Shown here in pieces: positions 1-8,380 of a stretch of DNA of 64,000 bases. How positions within the stretch are numbered: the stretch's first letter is position 1; the number at the start of each line of letters is the position of its first letter. Below the pieces are notes generated by a model. That model was not told the origin of the DNA. It ran no database searches and worked only from the letters and a program-made list of their open reading frames with translations. The DNA comes from Lysinibacillus contaminans (lineage in GTDB: Bacteria > Bacillota > Bacilli > Bacillales_A > Planococcaceae): NCBI RefSeq assembly GCF_001278945.1, contig NZ_LGRV01000007.1, forward strand, positions 52,842-116,841, given 5' to 3'. Both the position numbers and the translations under genes were made by a program.

Positions 1-253
1 AACATTGGGTCCACTTTTAACAACAGCGCTATTTGGTAGCAAAGATTACAGTCAAATCTATTCTACTGCCGCAATCGGTTTAGCAGTCGCTGGTATCGTT
101 GCATTGCCTGGTTATGGCTTCGTTTACGAAATTACTGGTAGCTATACATTTGTTCTGTATGGTCTTGCTATTATGTTAGTTTTAAATGCACTATTAGTAC
201 TGTTGGCATTTAAAGGTAAAAAGAAATTAGAAAAAGCAGGTTTATGGAAATAA
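1..253 (+). CDS. MFS transporter, C-terminal part (5' truncated by window)
   Basis: This is the last 83 or so codons of a membrane transporter whose start lies before the window; the reading frame begins at base 2. The peptide has two long hydrophobic stretches and a basic tail ending KKKLEKAGLWK. The segment around FGSKDYSQIY, followed by glycine-rich helices, is typical of the last helices of major facilitator transporters of the oxalate/formate or monocarboxylate type. That is a family-level guess and the substrate cannot be read. A perfect hairpin terminator follows about 110 bp downstream. Confidence 0.6.
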   Translation, partial: TLGPLLTTALFGSKDYSQIYSTAAIGLAVAGIVALPGYGFVYEITGSYTFVLYGLAIMLVLNALLVLLAFKGKKKLEKAGLWK

Positions 254-362
254 TCTCTCTATGAAATTATTTTAACATAACATAGATTGTTAGATTGAGT
301 TCAACTGTGAAAATTAAATGACACTTTGTACTATAACACGTTTCGTTGTTATAAAACAACTA

Positions 363-410
363 ATGCCCCTCCTTTATTACTTGTATAAGTAATAAAGGAG
401 GGGCATCTTT
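363..410 (+). terminator. Long perfect hairpin, transcription terminator
   Basis: A 20-bp perfect stem (363-382 with 387-406) closes on a 4-nt GTAT loop and is followed by CTTTTAT. It lies between the plus-strand MFS gene end and the convergent minus-strand MFS gene, so it probably stops both. Confidence 0.85.
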
Positions 411-503
411 TATATTCATTCAGTATGGATAATGAAGTGTGTCGAACTCTAAAATTGAACAAAAAAATTACTTTGGAGTAGATCGGGAGTTTTTGAATAT
501 TAT

Positions 504-1676
504 TTATACTTCCTGCTTTGTATGTGAAATAAGAAGACTAGCAACGACTATCAGTAAAATTGTTGCCGAAAAAACAACAAGTCTGATTCCGAACGTTTGC
601 GAGAATATACCTACACCTAAAGTAAGTACAATAATACCAAGGGATTCAGCGATGCTGTAAATACTCGTAAACCTACCTAGTATGTCAATGGGGATATTCT
701 GTTGAATAAATGTTGAAAATCCGGTATTGGCGAATGAAAAAGCAAAGGTGAGTACAAAAAATCCAATGGCAGCCCACGTAAAAGTATGTGAGATGGAAAA
801 AATGAGATATCCGATGCCTGTAAATAATGTGCCGTAACCAATCATAAAATTGAGTTTTAATTTATGGCTAAATAGGCTATTGATCATTGCCCCTGAAAAA
901 GCACCAACTCCAGCAAAGCTTACAAGCAAGCCGTACATGGATGTAGATAAATTCAATACAACCGTAGAGAATGAAACTTCTAAAGAATCGATAGCTGTCG
1001 TCAATATGATGACATGACAAAAAAGTAAATAAATTAATACGAGATGTATATGTTTTTTTGAAAAATGGTAAACAAGATGCCAGTCCTCTTTTATAATCGA
1101 CCAACTTAAATTTTTCTTCTCTAATTCATTTGTCGATAAATTGGGGAGCCGTGAAATGAGCATGAATGAACATATTAAAGCGACACTGTAAAAAAGAATT
1201 GCTGTGGTAGTTGCTCCAATGAAAAATAAAGCGCCAGCTATACTTGGACCTACTATAAAACCAACAGTCTGAATAAAATTTTTAAGTGCATTAAATCTTT
1301 GTTGCTCAGCTGTTGGAACAAGCTTTGTCATGAAGACAAGTGACGACGTCGCAAAAATAGCATTTGCAATATGAATGAAAAAAGAAAGACAATAAATTGC
1401 AACTAGTGAAGAGCTAAAGAATAGGCATACGACTAAAATTGCTCTTGAAAGATCCAATGCCATTAATAGTTTTCGTTGATTGAATCGATCAACAAAGCTA
1501 CCTGCCCACACATTTGCTGTGATCGTTGCAATTGGAGCAAAAATATAAAGCATAACCACGGCTAACGGAGACTGTGTAAGGTTTAAAACCAATACATTGA
1601 GCGCAATGAAGTACACCCATTCCCCGATATTAGCCATTCCAATACTACTAAGTAAAAGCACCTTTTTCCGCGTCAT
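504..1676 (-). CDS. MFS efflux transporter (MFS_3 / macrolide-efflux type), T-box controlled
   Basis: Encodes a 390-residue integral membrane protein with about 12 hydrophobic segments, the usual size for a single-domain MFS exporter. A motif-A-like segment VDRFNQRKLL follows the second helix. The start is the ATG at 1676, because GGAGG lies six bases before it; an ATG 21 bp upstream has no such site. A complete T-box leader precedes it, so expression should respond to an uncharged tRNA. That suggests export or uptake linked to one amino acid, but the substrate is not readable. Confidence 0.8.
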   Translation of the reverse strand: MTRKKVLLLSSIGMANIGEWVYFIALNVLVLNLTQSPLAVVMLYIFAPIATITANVWAGSFVDRFNQRKLLMALDLSRAILVVCLFFSSSLVAIYCLSFFIHIANAIFATSSLVFMTKLVPTAEQQRFNALKNFIQTVGFIVGPSIAGALFFIGATTTAILFYSVALICSFMLISRLPNLSTNELEKKNLSWSIIKEDWHLVYHFSKKHIHLVLIYLLFCHVIILTTAIDSLEVSFSTVVLNLSTSMYGLLVSFAGVGAFSGAMINSLFSHKLKLNFMIGYGTLFTGIGYLIFSISHTFTWAAIGFFVLTFAFSFANTGFSTFIQQNIPIDILGRFTSIYSIAESLGIIVLTLGVGIFSQTFGIRLVVFSATILLIVVASLLISHTKQEV

Positions 1677-1709
1677 AAAATTCCTCCATTTCAACATTTA
1701 AAATGAAAT

Positions 1710-1990
1710 AAAAAAATCCCACCCCCAAGACGAATTGTCTTAGGGACGAGATTGTGAATTTTACGCTCACGTGGTGCCACCCTAGTTCGTTATTATGTCT
1801 CCATAATAACCTTATTTAGTACTGCATAAATGCGTATACTGTAACTCTGTAACGGGAGTTCCCGTCGCACCATCAACCTTTAAGGAATCCAATGCGCTAC
1901 TCCGAGACTTGTTTCAATAACTCGTTCTTACTCGTTTTCAGCAATCCGAGCTCTCTAGAAAGAACAACCTTATTTACTCTTCTCTTCAAT
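1710..1990 (-). promoter_or_regulatory. T-box leader (tRNA-sensing riboswitch)
   Basis: The minus strand carries the T-box signature AGGGTGGCACCACG at 1783-1770 and a Stem I with the AGAGAG and GCTGAAAA elements around 1940-1965. A GAAACAAG specifier segment sits near 1910. A terminator hairpin with six Ts (1711-1750) lies just before the MFS start. The UGGC in the T-box bulge would pair with an acceptor whose discriminator is G. The specifier could be ACA, AAC or CAA depending on register; G73 fits Asn or Gln better than Thr (inference). Confidence 0.93.
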
Positions 1991-2154
1991 GTATTTTCAA
2001 TAGTTTAACACAAACTCATTAAAATACAATTTATCCATTATTAGGTACAAAATTGATTATGTGATTGAGCAAGGGGTGCCGTTATAAAAAAGCTAAATTA
2101 TGTAAAAGGAGGAACTGAAAAAGTGATTCTCTCAATAAAATTCTAATAAAAATC

Positions 2155-2345
2155 AAACATTAGGATTTAGTGCTCTGGCGTTCGCTTTCCGCGAGCGAGC
2201 GACGAGCCTCCTCCTACGCTTCGCTTCGTGCGGGGTCTCGTCTGTCTCGCTTTCCCGCAGGAGTCTCACGCTGCTGTCGCTTTGATTTCGCGCGAAAGAC
2301 ATTCGCCGCCGCGCTAAATCCTTAATGAAAATGTAATGCTCCTGC
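2155..2345 (-). repeat. Dispersed GC-rich repeat, copy D
   Basis: This strongly GC-rich island inside AT-rich DNA contains several short inverted and direct CGCTTTCC/GGAAAGCG motifs. On the minus strand, CGCGGAAAGCG followed by CGCCAGAG matches the repeat at 44.7 kb, as does CAAAGCGACAG. An arginine-rich 64-codon open frame spans it, but it has no ribosome site and is a by-product of the repeat. Confidence 0.6.
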
Positions 2346-2415
2346 AAATAATTACTATAAAAAATCTCAACTTTAGAGTTTTTTAGTGCCCTCTGTAAAT
2401 AGTGATTTTGTGTTA

Positions 2416-3303
2416 TTAGATTTTGAAAATAATGATAAGAAAGAGAGCGATAGAAATGGTCTTAAAAGTAAAGTGAGCTAAAGAGGTTTTAATTTTGTAA
2501 CGTTTATAGTCATAAATTGAATGTAGAAGTATGAATATGAAATAGAATATGCCCAGTAGACCAAAATGTACAGTACCATAAATATTAATAGTAGCCAAAC
2601 TAACAAGTGACAATAAAGCTGTTGAAAGCGATGAATCTTTCCGTGAAGGTTGTTCTGTGTCTATTCTATTAAAGAAACGACGACCAATATTAACCATAAT
2701 AATAAAGAATGCAACTAGAATTAAAATACCGAGTAGGCCTAATCCTTTAAAATGATCTCGTACGATGAAATGGAGAGGATCACTACTGAAATATTGTCCA
2801 TTTGTTTCATCAAGGAAATACGTTCCCGAACCACCATATAGTATTTTATAATAGACATTTTGCCCATTATTATATTGGACGAATAAATGGTCTGCACTGT
2901 GTTCTGACAAATCCAGATTTGGGCTTCCTGTCGGGACAAGATTTTGAAGGAGTTTTTCAAGCTGCAAAAGCCATTTAGTGTTGTCATTATGACGCGTAGA
3001 TAAGAGGAAGAAAGATTGTAAATTATATGTTTTATCAGCATCCGCATCTTTTAAAGCAACGGAATCAATAATGTGAACAGATTTATCCATTTCGACAGAC
3101 TGTGGCGGTAATGTCATAGATGACAGGCTACTAATGAGCAAAATAATAGTAAGTGCAGTGGCTATACAAAGGACAGTATAGTATTGGCGCATTTCTTTTT
3201 TTTGTGTTGTCTTTATTCGCTGGTCGATTAGTTGCTTTGATTGAGTTTTTGCTTTCTCAGAGTGTTCGATATTCAGCATTTGTTCAAATTGCTTGTCAAA
3301 CAT
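2416..3303 (-). CDS. Membrane protein, probable anti-sigma factor
   Basis: Encodes a 295-residue protein with a basic cytosolic N-terminus (about 40 residues), one membrane helix near 42-62, an external domain of about 125 residues, and four more hydrophobic segments from about 190 to the end. It begins inside the last codons of the upstream ECF sigma gene (8-bp overlap) with a strong GGAGGGAGGGG site, so the two are translationally coupled. ECF sigma genes are usually followed by their membrane anti-sigma factor. The sequence matches no family I recognise, so the role rests on position and topology. Confidence 0.6.
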   Translation of the reverse strand: MFDKQFEQMLNIEHSEKAKTQSKQLIDQRIKTTQKKEMRQYYTVLCIATALTIILLISSLSSMTLPPQSVEMDKSVHIIDSVALKDADADKTYNLQSFFLLSTRHNDNTKWLLQLEKLLQNLVPTGSPNLDLSEHSADHLFVQYNNGQNVYYKILYGGSGTYFLDETNGQYFSSDPLHFIVRDHFKGLGLLGILILVAFFIIMVNIGRRFFNRIDTEQPSRKDSSLSTALLSLVSLATINIYGTVHFGLLGIFYFIFILLHSIYDYKRYKIKTSLAHFTFKTISIALFLIIIFKI

Positions 3304-3802
3304 AGTCTACCCCTCCCTCCATTAGTCGTTGTAGTTGCTCAATGCCTCTTGCTGTATCGTTTTTAACTTTTGCTTCGGAGCAACCAAGAATAGACGCTGT
3401 TTCTTTAATAGAAAAGCCCTCAATTTTTCGTAAAATAACCGCCTCTCGATATGCAAACTTCAATTTTCGTATAGCTTTATACAAAGCCTTTGTTTCTTCG
3501 TCTGCTAGTAGGCACTCATGCGGCACATATACTTTTTCTTCGCGCTCATGCTTACTTGTGAACGGAATAAATGATAGTATTCGCTGTCGTTTGTAATAGT
3601 CATAGACGACATTGCGTGCAATTTTGCGCAACCAGGTTAGCTCATTTGCCTCTTTTCGAAAGGTTCGAATATGTTTGTGACATCGTATGTATGTTTCCTG
3701 TGTCAAATCTTCTGCTGTTTCGGGATGACTGACCATTAGTAATATAAATTTGTAAATGCTCGTACTATGTAGTTCGTACAATTCCTCTGTTCGCAGATCC
3801 AT
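3296..3802 (-). CDS. ECF-family RNA polymerase sigma factor
   Basis: This 168-residue protein has sigma region 2 (AEDLTQETYIRCHKH, then a WLRKIARN stretch) and region 4 with a helix-turn-helix (EGFSIKETASILGCSEAKVK), and no regions 1 or 3. That is the layout of extracytoplasmic-function sigmas of the SigV/SigX/SigM kind. The ATG at 3802 is chosen because AAGGGGTGA precedes it; two upstream ATGs in frame lack a site. The next gene overlaps it and probably encodes its anti-sigma factor. Two ATCGGAATA repeats lie 64-93 bp upstream. Confidence 0.9.
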   Translation of the reverse strand: MDLRTEELYELHSTSIYKFILLMVSHPETAEDLTQETYIRCHKHIRTFRKEANELTWLRKIARNVVYDYYKRQRILSFIPFTSKHEREEKVYVPHECLLADEETKALYKAIRKLKFAYREAVILRKIEGFSIKETASILGCSEAKVKNDTARGIEQLQRLMEGGVDYV

Positions 3803-3865
3803 CTTGTTCACCCCTTTCATTAATAGACGACTCACTGGAAATTTTGACTCAATAATTTTGAGAAT

Positions 3866-3895
3866 TATTCCGATGAATTTCGAAAGTATTCCGAT
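3866..3895 (-). promoter_or_regulatory. Paired ATCGGAATA direct repeats upstream of sigma gene
   Basis: On the minus strand ATCGGAATA occurs at 3895-3887 and 3874-3866, exactly 21 bp apart (two helical turns). They could be activator sites or tandem -35-like elements recognised by the sigma factor itself. Function is inferred from position only. Confidence 0.35.
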
Positions 3896-3987
3896 AATTT
3901 GATCCTATGCACTATGAATTATCATTTTAAAAGATTAACAGATTACCATATATGGTATTGTTTAACTGTACCAAGAGGGGGATGTTT

Positions 3988-4956
3988 ATGAAGGCTGTCA
4001 TAATAAATGAGTTTGGACCACCATCAGTTTTAACACTTGTTGAATATCCAAAACCGAATATTTCAGTAGGAGAAGTGTTAATCCGTACAAAGTATACGAG
4101 TGTGAACTTCGCAGATGTGAAAAATCGGACAGGAAATAAGGCGAAGGGAAATTTCCCAATGATACTGGGTTTAGATGTTGCGGGCGTGGTAGAGGAAGTA
4201 TTAGCTGAGACAAGTGCCTTTGAGAAGGGCGACCGTGTCATTGCATTCCCTAAAAATGGTGCGTATGCGGAATATGTCGTGGCCAATGAGCAATTAGTAT
4301 TTAAAATTCCGCATGATTTGTCTTGGGAAAAAGCTGCTGCTGTCCCAACTGTTTCTTTTTTAGCGTATATCCTCACGCATAAAGTTATGAAAGTAAGCAG
4401 AGCCGATGCGGTTCTAGTCCATGCAGCATCTGGTGGAGTTGGAACAATGCTTGTACAAATGGCTAAACAACTTGGTGCAAAACAAATTATTGGTGTTGTC
4501 GGCAATATGAAAAAAGCTGAAATTGTCTATGAGCTCGGAGCTGATATGGTATTGACGAACGATAATTTTAGTCAACATGTTAATGAATATACAGAAGGTA
4601 ATGGGGTTAATATAGTTTTTGATTCTATTGCTGGAGATGTAACAGAGGAAAGTCTCAACTGCCTATCTTCATATGGCACACTTGTGCAATTTGGCAACAG
4701 TGGTGGAAGAGCCGGTCTCATTAAAACTTCGGATTTGCATAGTAGCTGCCGTAATGTAAAAGGTTTTAGCCTAGGCACGACAAGAAAACTACACCCCGAA
4801 ATGCTTCAAACTGTAGCAGAAGAAATTTTTGCACTGTTGAAAGGGGAAGCCCTACAAGTGCCAATTGCAAAGATTTATAAATTAGAAGAAATGCAAGAGG
4901 CACATGAGTTCATGGAAAGTCGTCAGCATCAAGGGAAAATATTAATTGAAATATGA
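3988..4956 (+). CDS. Zinc-independent medium-chain alcohol dehydrogenase / NADPH:quinone oxidoreductase
   Basis: Encodes a 322-residue MDR-superfamily enzyme. The N-terminal GroES-like domain begins MKAVIINEFGPP, has the LGLDVAGVVEEV segment, and lacks the structural-zinc cysteines. The Rossmann domain carries HAASGGVGTMLVQMAKQLGA for NADPH binding. Family members reduce quinones or enones with NADPH. The start at 3988 follows AGAGGGGGA; a longer frame beginning at 3952 has no ribosome site. It is monocistronic, with a terminator immediately downstream. Confidence 0.85.
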   Translation: MKAVIINEFGPPSVLTLVEYPKPNISVGEVLIRTKYTSVNFADVKNRTGNKAKGNFPMILGLDVAGVVEEVLAETSAFEKGDRVIAFPKNGAYAEYVVANEQLVFKIPHDLSWEKAAAVPTVSFLAYILTHKVMKVSRADAVLVHAASGGVGTMLVQMAKQLGAKQIIGVVGNMKKAEIVYELGADMVLTNDNFSQHVNEYTEGNGVNIVFDSIAGDVTEESLNCLSSYGTLVQFGNSGGRAGLIKTSDLHSSCRNVKGFSLGTTRKLHPEMLQTVAEEIFALLKGEALQVPIAKIYKLEEMQEAHEFMESRQHQGKILIEI

Positions 4957-4989
4957 AGTGAACATCCTATCATCAGGAAATAAGTAAGG

Positions 4990-5024
4990 GAGATACGAGC
5001 TGTATGCAAAGTATCTCTTTTTTG
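4990..5024 (+). terminator. Intrinsic terminator
   Basis: GAGATAC (4990-4996) pairs with GTATCTC (5011-5017), followed by a T run. It ends the oxidoreductase transcript. Confidence 0.8.
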
Positions 5025-5045
5025 TTTTAGAGCAGAAACTTTACA

Positions 5046-5852
5046 TTAAACGTCCGTTTCTTTTAGTTTTTCATAAATTCGTCTCTTTCGATAGAGCATT
5101 ATACCTGTCTCGGCAACATCTTGGATCATTCCTTTATTCGCATATGCCCCAAAAATCATGCCAGCTATCGGAACCATTTGAAAAAGCTTTTTCCAACCAA
5201 ATTGGTCACGATACGTGAAAAATACTTCCTGCCAACCTTGGAGCTGTGAAATCATATTTTCAGAGGCATTAGTGTCTTCATGCATGGAGGAAATTTCTTT
5301 CAAAATTGCTTCTTTGCCGACAATATCAGCAGAAGAGAATTGTAGGCATTTCACAATGAAAATACGCTCCATTTTATCGTTCGGGTCGTATCCATGAATA
5401 ATCGCAATTTCTTGCAGTGTTTTCAATGCAGTCCCTAATATAACGGGAATATCAATAGCCAATGTAAAGATACCACCAATGCCTGTGGAAGCACCTTGTA
5501 CAGTAGCGAATTTAACGCGGTCTTTTTGGAGCTTTTCACTAATTGAAATCATATCTGCTAAAGGCATTTTCCCAATATCAGAGATTGTGTCGATATCATT
5601 AAAAGAAGAATTATCGCGTATTTTTTGAATCATGGATTTTTCACTGATTAAATATTTTCCTCCGGTTTGAATGTAGCTCCCTAACTCAGCCACCAATAAA
5701 CCTATTTTATTTTGGACGAAAGCAGGTGTCATTTTGTCTAAAATTTTAAAAGGTATGCGACCTAACTTTTCCCAAAACCATAAGCCTTTTTGGTCTTTTT
5801 CCCATGACTGAATTTCTTGTAGATGTATTTCTAATTGTTCTCTAGTCTCCAT
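5046..5852 (-). CDS. EcsC family protein
   Basis: This 268-residue protein has the EcsC signature: an N-terminal WEKLGRIPFKILDKMTP segment, a glycine/hydrophobic centre (GASTGIGGIFTLAIDIPVIL) that may insert in or touch the membrane, and a C-terminal IAGMIFGAYANKGMIQDV segment. EcsC is named after the third gene of the B. subtilis ecs operon, but this copy has no EcsAB transporter beside it. Biochemical role is unknown in the family. The start ATG is preceded by GGGAGAAATG. Confidence 0.85.
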   Translation of the reverse strand: METREQLEIHLQEIQSWEKDQKGLWFWEKLGRIPFKILDKMTPAFVQNKIGLLVAELGSYIQTGGKYLISEKSMIQKIRDNSSFNDIDTISDIGKMPLADMISISEKLQKDRVKFATVQGASTGIGGIFTLAIDIPVILGTALKTLQEIAIIHGYDPNDKMERIFIVKCLQFSSADIVGKEAILKEISSMHEDTNASENMISQLQGWQEVFFTYRDQFGWKKLFQMVPIAGMIFGAYANKGMIQDVAETGIMLYRKRRIYEKLKETDV

Positions 5853-5925
5853 TATTCATTTCTCCCTTTTTAATACGTCTATCTTAGATACGAGAAGTTT
5901 CATAAAAGGTTTCATTGCATATTTT

Positions 5926-6410
5926 TTATTGCCAAGCCATGGCGAGTAGTGCCACTCCATTTTCGATTTCCTTTAATGTTAAACCACCATATCCGATAAG
6001 TACCATGTGATTGTCAGTGGAAGATTGAAAAGAAGTGGAACATGGATAAACTTGAACGCCAACTGACAGCCCGCGCCGAATTGCTTCATCTTCAGATAGT
6101 CTTTTCGGTAATTTCATAATGATATGAAGACCTGATTTTTCATTGAAAACTTAAAATCCCTTGGAGAAATAGATACTAAATTTTGTTAATAATATCTGCT
6201 GTTTTTACGATAAATAGTACCCATTTTTGTGAGTGAGGAGAACGGCAGCCCTTTATAATGGAACTCTGAATCATAATCATGCTCAATGGAAACTAGTAAG
6301 CTGGTGTTGTGAATAACATGTGTATAGTTTCTTGCGGAATTGTGACACCAGAGTTATCAACAGTAATTGCATAAATGGGCAACTAAAGTGCTGGAATTTG
6401 GAACCGAACT
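5926..6410 (-). pseudogene. Decayed MocR/GntR-aminotransferase regulator, C-terminal remnant
   Basis: Only pieces of the aminotransferase-like half survive. Reading the minus strand from about 6410, one frame gives EHDYDSEFHYKGLPFSSL, which matches the ED-DYDSEF-Y-G-P--SL core of MocR/PdxR-type regulators. After frame changes and an in-frame TAA near 6154, the tail GLHIIMKLPKRLSEDEAIRR through ENGVALLAMAW (to 5926) matches the family's C-terminus. No winged-helix DNA-binding half is present. It is therefore a relic of a PLP-binding transcription factor and not a 63-residue gene. Confidence 0.75.
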
Positions 6411-6505
6411 CTTTCTATAAATAAATACTTGTAGTGGTGTTTTCTAAATATGTTATAACCATTATATTTAAATTAAAGTTAAATGGATAAAAAGGAGTGA
6501 CAGGA

Positions 6506-7078
6506 ATGATTTTTACGGCATTGGAAAATGAAAATGTATTATTAAGGCCATTATCAAATGCGGATAGGACAGGGATATTAGTTGCTGGCAGTTATCCAGA
6601 GATTTGGAGGTATATGTCCATAATTATTAAAAATGAAAGCCATGTGCATAACTTTGTGGACAATGCATTATCTGCAAGAGTCGAGAATAAGGAATTTCCT
6701 TTTGTGATTGTGGATAAAAAGTCTGGAGAAATTATTGGTTCGACTCGTTTTATGGATATTGATGAAAAGCACAAACGTATAGAGATTGGTTTTACTTGGC
6801 TCACACCTGCGTATTGGCGTACTGCTATGAATACGAATTGTAAATATTTATTGTTACAGTATTGTTTTGAGGTGCTAAGTCTACAGCGGGTTCAAATCAA
6901 AACAGATCATGAAAACATTCGTTCACAAAAAGCGATTGAACGTATAGGGGCTACGAAGGAAGGGATTCTTCGTAATCATATGCTTCGAAAGGACGGCACT
7001 ACACGTCATACCGTAATGTTTAGTATTACAAATGAAGAATGGCCAGAAGTGAAAAATTATTTAAAACAGCTAATTTAA
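6506..7078 (+). CDS. GNAT family N-acetyltransferase (RimJ/RimL type)
   Basis: This 190-residue protein has the RimJ/RimL layout: an N-terminal L-RPLSNADR segment, a central IIGSTRFMDID strand, EIGFTWLTPAYWRT, and the late VQIKTDHENIRSQKAIERIGA segment where acetyl-CoA binds and GATKEG follows. Such enzymes acetylate ribosomal proteins, amino acids or small amines; the substrate here is unknown. The ATG at 6506 is preceded by AAAGGAG; the track-level GTG at 6497 overlaps that site. It stands alone between a decayed regulator and an ATP-grasp gene. Confidence 0.85.
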   Translation: MIFTALENENVLLRPLSNADRTGILVAGSYPEIWRYMSIIIKNESHVHNFVDNALSARVENKEFPFVIVDKKSGEIIGSTRFMDIDEKHKRIEIGFTWLTPAYWRTAMNTNCKYLLLQYCFEVLSLQRVQIKTDHENIRSQKAIERIGATKEGILRNHMLRKDGTTRHTVMFSITNEEWPEVKNYLKQLI

Positions 7079-7187
7079 TAGTTAGAGAAATTCGGAAAAA
7101 ATTTTTTTGTAAATTATAGTGTGAATTTTGCTAGTAAAGGGTAAATCACTAGAAAGCCAATATAAGCTTGAAAGTGAGGTAATTTAC

Positions 7188-8342
7188 ATGAAACCAAAAT
7201 TAACATTGCGCCAAATATATGGTGAGGATGCCATTTATACGCCACGTACGCCATATAGTGATAACCCCTGGATGTCAGATGATGCACATAAGTTGGATGC
7301 TTTGACCTCAAGGGAAGTGGCCATTGCAGACATACCAGTATTAGTTCATCGTGCAACACAAACTGAAAAGGCACAAAGGCTTCATAAGTTGGCAGGGGTA
7401 CCTTGGGTAGAACAGCCCTATACTTATGAAACACAAGAAGAATATTTATCACAAATACAATCATGGTGTGAGCAAGGAAAAACCATTGTCTGTCAGTATT
7501 TGCATGAGACAGATCAGATGAACCGAGAATGCTATTGGATGGACGCGGAAAAGTTCAATCAGCTAAATTCAAAGGCATATATTGACCATTTAATTGATAG
7601 TAAATTTGTGCCGAGCCGCTTGAATATTGAGCTATATAAATTATCGGATGCACTTAAAAATTGGAAGCCACCTGTTGTACTTAAACCAGGAGATGATTCA
7701 CCAACTTCAGGAGGAGACGGGGTTATTATTTGTAAAAATAATGATGAACTAACAGAGGGTTTGCGACAATTTCGAATGACCGGTACGGACAGTGTAATTA
7801 TTGAGGAGCTATTACAGACAAAAGATAATTTTAGCTGCCAGTTTGTCTATTCAGATGAGTTAGGTATTCAATATTTAGGTGCCTCACAACAGATGACCGA
7901 TGAAAATGGAAATTATGAAGGTAATATCATAATTGACGAGGTACCCCAAAAAGTGATTGAAGCAGGGTACCACATAATGGAGCGTGGTGTAGCAGAGGGA
8001 TTTGTTGGTGTTGCCGGCTTTGACTTAATCGTAACAGAGGCTGGAGATGTACAAGCCATTGATTTGAATTTCCGACAAAATGGCTCAACTTCTATGCTAA
8101 TGTTCCATGAGACATTAGGTAAACCGGTCAATAAATTCTCCTCATATACAGCGGAAAACGTAAAAGATAACGAGGAATTCTTTCAAACAATCGAAAAATT
8201 TGTAAAACAAGGCGTTCTATTCCCGTTATCTTTTTATGACGGTAACTATTTTGAAGAGCACGTGGTATCTAGATTTGTTGGCATTTGGTATGCTGATACG
8301 CTAGAGGATATTGAAGAATTTGAGCGACAATTACTATTTTAA
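7188..8342 (+). CDS. ATP-grasp domain protein, ligase of unknown substrate
   Basis: This 384-residue protein has an ATP-grasp fold. The nucleotide-binding strand PPVVLKPGDDSPTSGGDGV lies near residue 160, an EELL hinge follows, and the metal-binding tail GVAGFDLIVTEAGDVQAIDLNFRQNG ends in the D-x-N pair near residue 295. ATP-grasp enzymes join a carboxylate to an amine or thiol through an acyl phosphate. The first 120 residues resemble no family I know. The start at 7188 follows GTGAGG. A bidirectional terminator lies right after the stop. Confidence 0.75.
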   Translation: MKPKLTLRQIYGEDAIYTPRTPYSDNPWMSDDAHKLDALTSREVAIADIPVLVHRATQTEKAQRLHKLAGVPWVEQPYTYETQEEYLSQIQSWCEQGKTIVCQYLHETDQMNRECYWMDAEKFNQLNSKAYIDHLIDSKFVPSRLNIELYKLSDALKNWKPPVVLKPGDDSPTSGGDGVIICKNNDELTEGLRQFRMTGTDSVIIEELLQTKDNFSCQFVYSDELGIQYLGASQQMTDENGNYEGNIIIDEVPQKVIEAGYHIMERGVAEGFVGVAGFDLIVTEAGDVQAIDLNFRQNGSTSMLMFHETLGKPVNKFSSYTAENVKDNEEFFQTIEKFVKQGVLFPLSFYDGNYFEEHVVSRFVGIWYADTLEDIEEFERQLLF

Positions 8343-8348
8343 TAGAAA

Positions 8349-8380
8349 AAAGAATGGTGCTAGTCGACCATTCTTTTTTT
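8349..8380. terminator. Bidirectional terminator between convergent genes
   Basis: AGAATGGT (8351-8358) pairs with ACCATTCT (8367-8374), with A and T runs on either side. The stop codon of the minus-strand permease gene lies in the loop. Confidence 0.85.

Noticed and set aside
439..660. 73-codon plus-strand frame
   Set aside because: It lies antisense to the 3' end of the MFS gene on the minus strand and lacks a ribosome site.
2153..2347. 64-codon arginine-rich minus-strand frame
   Set aside because: It spans a GC-rich repeat, has no ribosome site, and its composition (RRRRLVARSRKAN) reflects the repeat and not a protein.
3927..4505. 192-codon minus-strand frame opposite the quinone oxidoreductase
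   Set aside because: It is a shadow of the well-supported plus-strand enzyme gene.
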